Below, one piece after another: positions 4,812 to 8,388 of a stretch of DNA of 8,388 nucleotides; the first letter of the stretch is position 1; each line of letters begins with the position of its first letter. The stretch lies in NCBI GenBank assembly GCA_946481355.1, contig CAMLNH010000109.1:1-8388 (forward strand). The letters are read 5' to 3'. Made by a program: the position numbers and the translations under genes. The notes under the pieces were generated by a model that worked only from the letters and a program-made list of their open reading frames with translations, was not told the origin of the DNA and made no database searches. The stretch comes from an uncultured Curvibacter sp. (GTDB lineage: Bacteria; Pseudomonadota; Gammaproteobacteria; Burkholderiales; Burkholderiaceae).

Positions 4812-7397
4812 TTACTCCAAGGCGGCGGGCTGCGCCTGTTGCAGCAGGGCCTCGAATTCGGCCACGGGCAGGGGCCGGCTGCAGAGGTAGCCCTGGTAGG
4901 CCGGGCAGCCCAGCGCGGCCAGCGCCTGTCGCTGCGCCTCGGTCTCCACGCCTTCGGCCACGACCTGCAGACCCAGGCTGTCGGCCAGGGCCACGATGGT
5001 GCGCACGATGGCGGCGTCGTTGGCTTCGGTCAGCAGATCGCGCACGAAGGAGGCGTCGATCTTGAGCTGGTCCAGCGGCAGGCGCTTGAGGTAGGCCAAC
5101 GAGGAGTAACCGGTTCCGAAGTCGTCGAGCGAAAAGCGCAGGCCCTGGGCGCGCAGGGTCTGCATCTTGGCGATGGCATCCTCTACGTTGTCCATCAGCA
5201 GCGTTTCGGTGATCTCCAGTTCGAGCCGGGCGGCGTTGGCGCCGCTGCGCAGCAGGGTCTCGCGCACGCGGGTGACGAAATCCGGGTGGCGGAACTGCTG
5301 CACGCTGACGTTGACGGCCAGCGTCAGCTCGCGCAGCGCCGGCTGCCCGGCCCAGGCCAGCAGCAGGCGCGTGGCCTGCTGCAGCACCCACAGGCCGATC
5401 TCGTGCATCAGGCCGCACTCCTCGGCCACGGGGATGAACTCGGCCGGCGAGATGTAGCCGCGCACCGGATGCCGCCAGCGCAGCAGGGCTTCGCCGCCCG
5501 AGATGCGACCAGCCTGGTCCACCTGCGGCTGGATGTGCAGCGAGAGCTGGCCGGTCCGGAGCGCGTCGCGCAGATCGGCCTGCAGCGCGGCGCGCGCATT
5601 GACCACGGTCTGCATGCGGGGATCGAAGAAGCGCAGGCTGTTGCGGCCTTCGGCCTTGGCCTGGTACATGGCCAGATCGGCCTGGCGCAGCAGCTCGTCG
5701 GCCTGAGCTTCACCGCCGGCAAACAGCGCGATGCCCAGGCTGGGCGTGCTGTGCTGCTGGCTGCCGCCCAGGCGGTAGGGCCGGCTGAGCGCGGCCATGA
5801 TCTTGCGGCCCACGCCCTCGGCCTGGCTGGCCGCGATCTCGGGTGTCGCGTCCAGGTCCTCGACGAGCACGACGAATTCGTCGCCACCCAGGCGTGCCAC
5901 GGTGTCACCCAGGCGCAGGCAGTAGCGGATGCGCGCGGCCACCTCGCGCAGCAACTGGTCGCCGACGCCGTGGCCCAGGGTGTCGTTGACCGTCTTGAAG
6001 TGGTCCAGGTCGATGAAGATCAACGCACCGCGGCTGCCGTGGCGCGCGCTGGCGGCCAGCGCGTGCTGCAGATGGTCCATGAGCAGGCGGCGGTTGGCCA
6101 GGCCGGTGAGCACGTCGTAGAAAGCGAGCTGGTGGATCTTCTCTTCCGCCTGCTTGCGTTCGCTGATATCCACCGCGGTGCAGGCCAGCAACTCGGGCTG
6201 GCCACCGGCATCGCGCAGCAACAGGCCACTGGTCAGCATGGGCAGGGCCACGCCCGCGGCCGTGGCCTGGGGCAGCTCCTGCGATGCGCCGGGCGCGCCT
6301 TCGCGCACACCGCGCCAGTAGGCCTCGGCGGCGTCCTGGCCGGCCGGGTCATAGAGTTCGAGGTAGCGTCGCCCCAGCAGGTCCGCGGGTGTCAAGCCCA
6401 GCAGCGCGGCGCAGCGCGCGTTGACATAGACCAGGCGGCCGTCGAGCCCGGCGATCCAGGCCGCCAGCGGCGACTGGTCGAACAGGGTCTTGAAACGGCC
6501 CACCTCTTCGTGCGCGGACTGCAGGCCACGCGTGCGCGCGACGACCTGGCGACGCAGGCGCCAGGCCAGCAGCACGAAGCCCAGCAGCAGCGTGGCCACG
6601 CCGCCCAGGCCCCACCAGAAGCTGCGCGGCACCACGGCCTCGGGAACCTGGCCGCCCCACTGGCGGATCACCGTGGCGTAGATGGAGCGCGGGTCCTGCT
6701 GCCAGGTGCGCAGGTGGCGGTCGATCGCGGCCAGCAGCTCGGCGTTGCGCCCCTGGGCGGTGGCGAAGTGCAGGCGTGCGGGCTGGAAGACGATGGCCGT
6801 CTCGGCCAGGCGGTAACGCGGGCTGTTGCGACCGCCGAAGAACTGGTTGGCGATGGCCGCGTCGGCCTGGCCGGTGGCCACCTGGCGGAACGCCTCGTCG
6901 AGCGAGGACACCGGCTGCAGCCGCGGCCGCACGCCGAAGCTGCTCGCAAGTTCGGCAAAGAGGCCGGCCTGGATGGAGCCTTCGAGCACGGCCACGCGCT
7001 TGCCGTCGAGATCGAGGATGGAGCTGATCGGCACGCCCGGGTTGCGGTAGACCTGGGACCAGCTGTGCATGACCGGCACCTGGTGGAAGTCGTAGCGCTC
7101 CTCGCGCTGCGCGTTGTGCGCCACATCGGGCATGAGGTCGATGCGGCCGGCCTCAAGCGCGTCGAGGCAGGCCTGCCAGTCGCAGCGATGGAATTCGAGG
7201 GTCCAGCCTTCCAGCCGCGCGATCTCGGCCAGCAGGTCACCGAAGATGCCGGTGGCGCGGCCCGAGGCATGGAGGTCGATCTTGGGTGCGTTGGCGTAGA
7301 CGCCCACGCGCACCACGGGCGGCTCGGCCACGGCAACCGTGGCCAGCCACAGGCCGATCAGGCCAACCGCACTCCAACGAACGCCCTTGCTGCGCAC
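4812..7397 (-). CDS. Membrane sensor GGDEF-EAL protein (SBP_bac_3, PAS, GGDEF, EAL)
   Basis: An 861-aa cyclic-di-GMP enzyme. The order is: signal peptide (1-24, ending AVA before EPP); periplasmic family-3 solute-binding domain (about 28-250) as ligand sensor; membrane helix (about 261-279); PAS domain (about 300-415); GGDEF (about 420-590); EAL (about 605-855). The diguanylate cyclase motif GGDEF (504-508) is intact, with an RLGD inhibitory site at 495-498 at the standard spacing. The phosphodiesterase motifs are also intact: EALLRW from 636, Asn696, Glu728, DDFGTGYSSL from 758, Lys779, Asp781, Glu815 and Gln835. Both activities are therefore possible; which dominates cannot be told. The start is GTG at 7397, supported by an upstream AGGGGGG and the correct signal peptide. 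It heads a probable operon with phaM (29 bp away) and FIST. The ligand is unknown, though family-3 binding domains commonly take amino acids or related compounds. Confidence 0.95.
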   Translation of the reverse strand: MRSKGVRWSAVGLIGLWLATVAVAEPPVVRVGVYANAPKIDLHASGRATGIFGDLLAEIARLEGWTLEFHRCDWQACLDALEAGRIDLMPDVAHNAQREERYDFHQVPVMHSWSQVYRNPGVPISSILDLDGKRVAVLEGSIQAGLFAELASSFGVRPRLQPVSSLDEAFRQVATGQADAAIANQFFGGRNSPRYRLAETAIVFQPARLHFATAQGRNAELLAAIDRHLRTWQQDPRSIYATVIRQWGGQVPEAVVPRSFWWGLGGVATLLLGFVLLAWRLRRQVVARTRGLQSAHEEVGRFKTLFDQSPLAAWIAGLDGRLVYVNARCAALLGLTPADLLGRRYLELYDPAGQDAAEAYWRGVREGAPGASQELPQATAAGVALPMLTSGLLLRDAGGQPELLACTAVDISERKQAEEKIHQLAFYDVLTGLANRRLLMDHLQHALAASARHGSRGALIFIDLDHFKTVNDTLGHGVGDQLLREVAARIRYCLRLGDTVARLGGDEFVVLVEDLDATPEIAASQAEGVGRKIMAALSRPYRLGGSQQHSTPSLGIALFAGGEAQADELLRQADLAMYQAKAEGRNSLRFFDPRMQTVVNARAALQADLRDALRTGQLSLHIQPQVDQAGRISGGEALLRWRHPVRGYISPAEFIPVAEECGLMHEIGLWVLQQATRLLLAWAGQPALRELTLAVNVSVQQFRHPDFVTRVRETLLRSGANAARLELEITETLLMDNVEDAIAKMQTLRAQGLRFSLDDFGTGYSSLAYLKRLPLDQLKIDASFVRDLLTEANDAAIVRTIVALADSLGLQVVAEGVETEAQRQALAALGCPAYQGYLCSRPLPVAEFEALLQQAQPAALE

Positions 7398-7479
7398 CGT
7401 GCCCCCCTGAAGTCCGAACCGAGGCCCATCTTAGGACCTTTTGCGGCGCCCAGGTGAGGCAGCGTGCGCGGGCAGTGTC
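7398..7479. promoter_or_regulatory. Gap upstream of the GGDEF-EAL gene, possible promoter
   Basis: This 82-bp gap separates two minus-strand genes. A minus-strand TAAGAT (7433-7428) could be a -10 hexamer about 30 bases before the GTG start, but no TTGACA-like -35 stands at 16-18 bases. No stem followed by a U-run was found, so readthrough from the upstream gene is possible. Confidence 0.3.
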
Positions 7480-8388
7480 TTATTCCACGCGGCCGATGCG
7501 CTGCACCAGCGCGGCCATGGCCTTGGCATCGGCCTGCACGAAGCGCTCGAACTCGGGCATGTCCTGGTACATGAAGGAGGTGCCAGCAGCGGCCAGCGCC
7601 TGACGCGCACGCGGGTCCTCGCTGGCGGCCTTGGCGGCCGCACGCAGCTTGGCGACCGCATCCTCGGGGGTGCCGGCGGGCACGAAGAGGCCGGACCACT
7701 GCGAGTAGCCCACGGGCACGCCCAGCTCCTTGAGGCTGGGCACCTCGGGCAACGCAGCCAGGCGACCTTCACCCCAGTGGGCCAGCACGCGCAGCTTGCC
7801 GGCGCGCACATGCTGCATCACGCTGGACGGGCCGGTGGACAGCGCATCGATCTGGCCGCTGAGCAGGGCCAGCACGGCCGGGCCGGCGCCGGTGTAGGGC
7901 ACGTGCAGCATGAAGGTGCCGGTGGCAGCCTTGAGCTGCTCCATGGGCACGTGCATGGTGCCGTAGTTGCCCGAGGATCCGAAGGTGACGCTGCCGGGCT
8001 TGCTCTTCACATGGTTGATGAAGTCCTGGTAGGTCTTCCAGGGGCTGTCGGCGCGCACGACCAGGGCCGTGGGATCGGCCGTGAAACGGGCGATGGGCTT
8101 GAGCTGGTCCAGCGTGTAGAGCGGGTTGCGCTTGAGCACCTTGTCGGCCTCGGGCAGCACGACGACCGACGACAGCGACATCAGCACGTAGTAGCCGTCG
8201 GCGCGGGCCTTGGCCACCTGGGACATGCCGATGCCGCCGCCGGCGCCACCCTTGTTTTCCACCACCATGGTCTGGCCCAGCGCACGGCCCATGGCCTCGG
8301 CCACGGGGCGGCCCACCGTATCGGCCACGCCGCCCGGCGGGAAGGGCACGAGCATGGTGACGGGCTTGCTGGGGTAGGCGTCCTGCGC
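7480..8388 (-). CDS. Bug/TctC family tripartite tricarboxylate transporter substrate-binding protein (5' truncated)
   Basis: A periplasmic solute-binding protein of the Bug family, which is greatly expanded in betaproteobacteria and binds carboxylates, aromatic acids and similar small molecules. The 302 visible residues begin AQDAYPSKPVTMLVPFPPGG, the usual mature N terminus, so only the signal peptide and the first few residues lie beyond the window edge. The ATG at 8355 is internal. Family marks are VPFPPGGVADTVGRPVAE, VVENKGGAGGGIGMSQVAKA, FGSSGNYGTMHVPMEQLK, MLHVPYTGAGPAVLALLSGQID, PEVPSLKELG and GLFVPAGTPEDAVAKL near the C-terminal part. No TctA or TctB permease gene is visible, so it may be one of the many orphan Bug proteins. 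The substrate cannot be read from sequence. Confidence 0.93.
   Translation of the reverse strand, partial: AQDAYPSKPVTMLVPFPPGGVADTVGRPVAEAMGRALGQTMVVENKGGAGGGIGMSQVAKARADGYYVLMSLSSVVVLPEADKVLKRNPLYTLDQLKPIARFTADPTALVVRADSPWKTYQDFINHVKSKPGSVTFGSSGNYGTMHVPMEQLKAATGTFMLHVPYTGAGPAVLALLSGQIDALSTGPSSVMQHVRAGKLRVLAHWGEGRLAALPEVPSLKELGVPVGYSQWSGLFVPAGTPEDAVAKLRAAAKAASEDPRARQALAAAGTSFMYQDMPEFERFVQADAKAMAALVQRIGRVE

Noticed and set aside
4783..5418. Upstream extension of the phaM frame to a start at 5418
   Set aside because: The added residues are Arg/Ala/Gly-rich antisense-like translation inside the EAL-coding region. The ATG at 4782 has a proper ribosome binding site and gives the expected PhaM N terminus.
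7431..7437. TTAGGAC upstream of the GGDEF-EAL gene resembling a TetR operator half-site
   Set aside because: There is no matching CCTA arm at the expected distance, so a single 7-base match is best taken as chance.
4707..7457. A 916-codon plus-strand open frame antisense to the GGDEF-EAL gene
   Set aside because: It mirrors the GGDEF-EAL gene in a GC-rich region where antisense stops are rare. Its translation is rich in Gln, Ala, Gly and His without any domain, while the minus strand encodes complete, motif-intact domains.

Overview
The base composition is high-GC (one sampled 60-base stretch in the phaM/FIST area is about 80% GC). A PhaM-type polyhydroxyalkanoate (PHA) granule protein and an orphan Bug/TctC-type solute-binding protein both point to a betaproteobacterium of the order Burkholderiales, probably Comamonadaceae-like. 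The genus cannot be fixed from the window.

Left block (1-1800). The 3' end of an unidentified plus-strand gene runs into a tight minus-strand unit read tetR -> yciI-like -> tag: a TetR-family regulator, a small YciI-domain protein and 3-methyladenine DNA glycosylase I. The tetR promoter carries two near-identical inverted repeats 31 bp apart. One lies exactly in the -35/-10 spacer and the other just past the predicted transcription start, so the unit looks autorepressed. The Tag protein has Tyr where E. coli Tag has its fourth zinc-ligand Cys.

Middle block (1801-3106). A plus-strand gene for an unrecognised secreted protein, with clearly lower GC, lies between two direct copies of the 3' end of a FIST-domain gene. 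The right copy belongs to the intact FIST gene. The left copy is a remnant of about 95-110 bp that still encodes the last ~36 residues and a stop. The arrangement suggests an insertion, or a duplication followed by deletion.

Right block (3012-8388). On the minus strand, a gene for a membrane-bound cyclic-di-GMP enzyme (periplasmic binding domain, one membrane helix, PAS, GGDEF, EAL, all signature motifs intact) is followed by phaM (29-bp gap) and then the FIST sensor gene (7-bp gap), a probable operon. Upstream on the same strand, and truncated by the window edge, is a Bug-type periplasmic binding protein. The operon would place a ligand-sensing c-di-GMP enzyme, a PHA granule protein and a second small-molecule sensing protein under common expression. 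No mobile-element gene, CRISPR array, tRNA or rRNA was seen.
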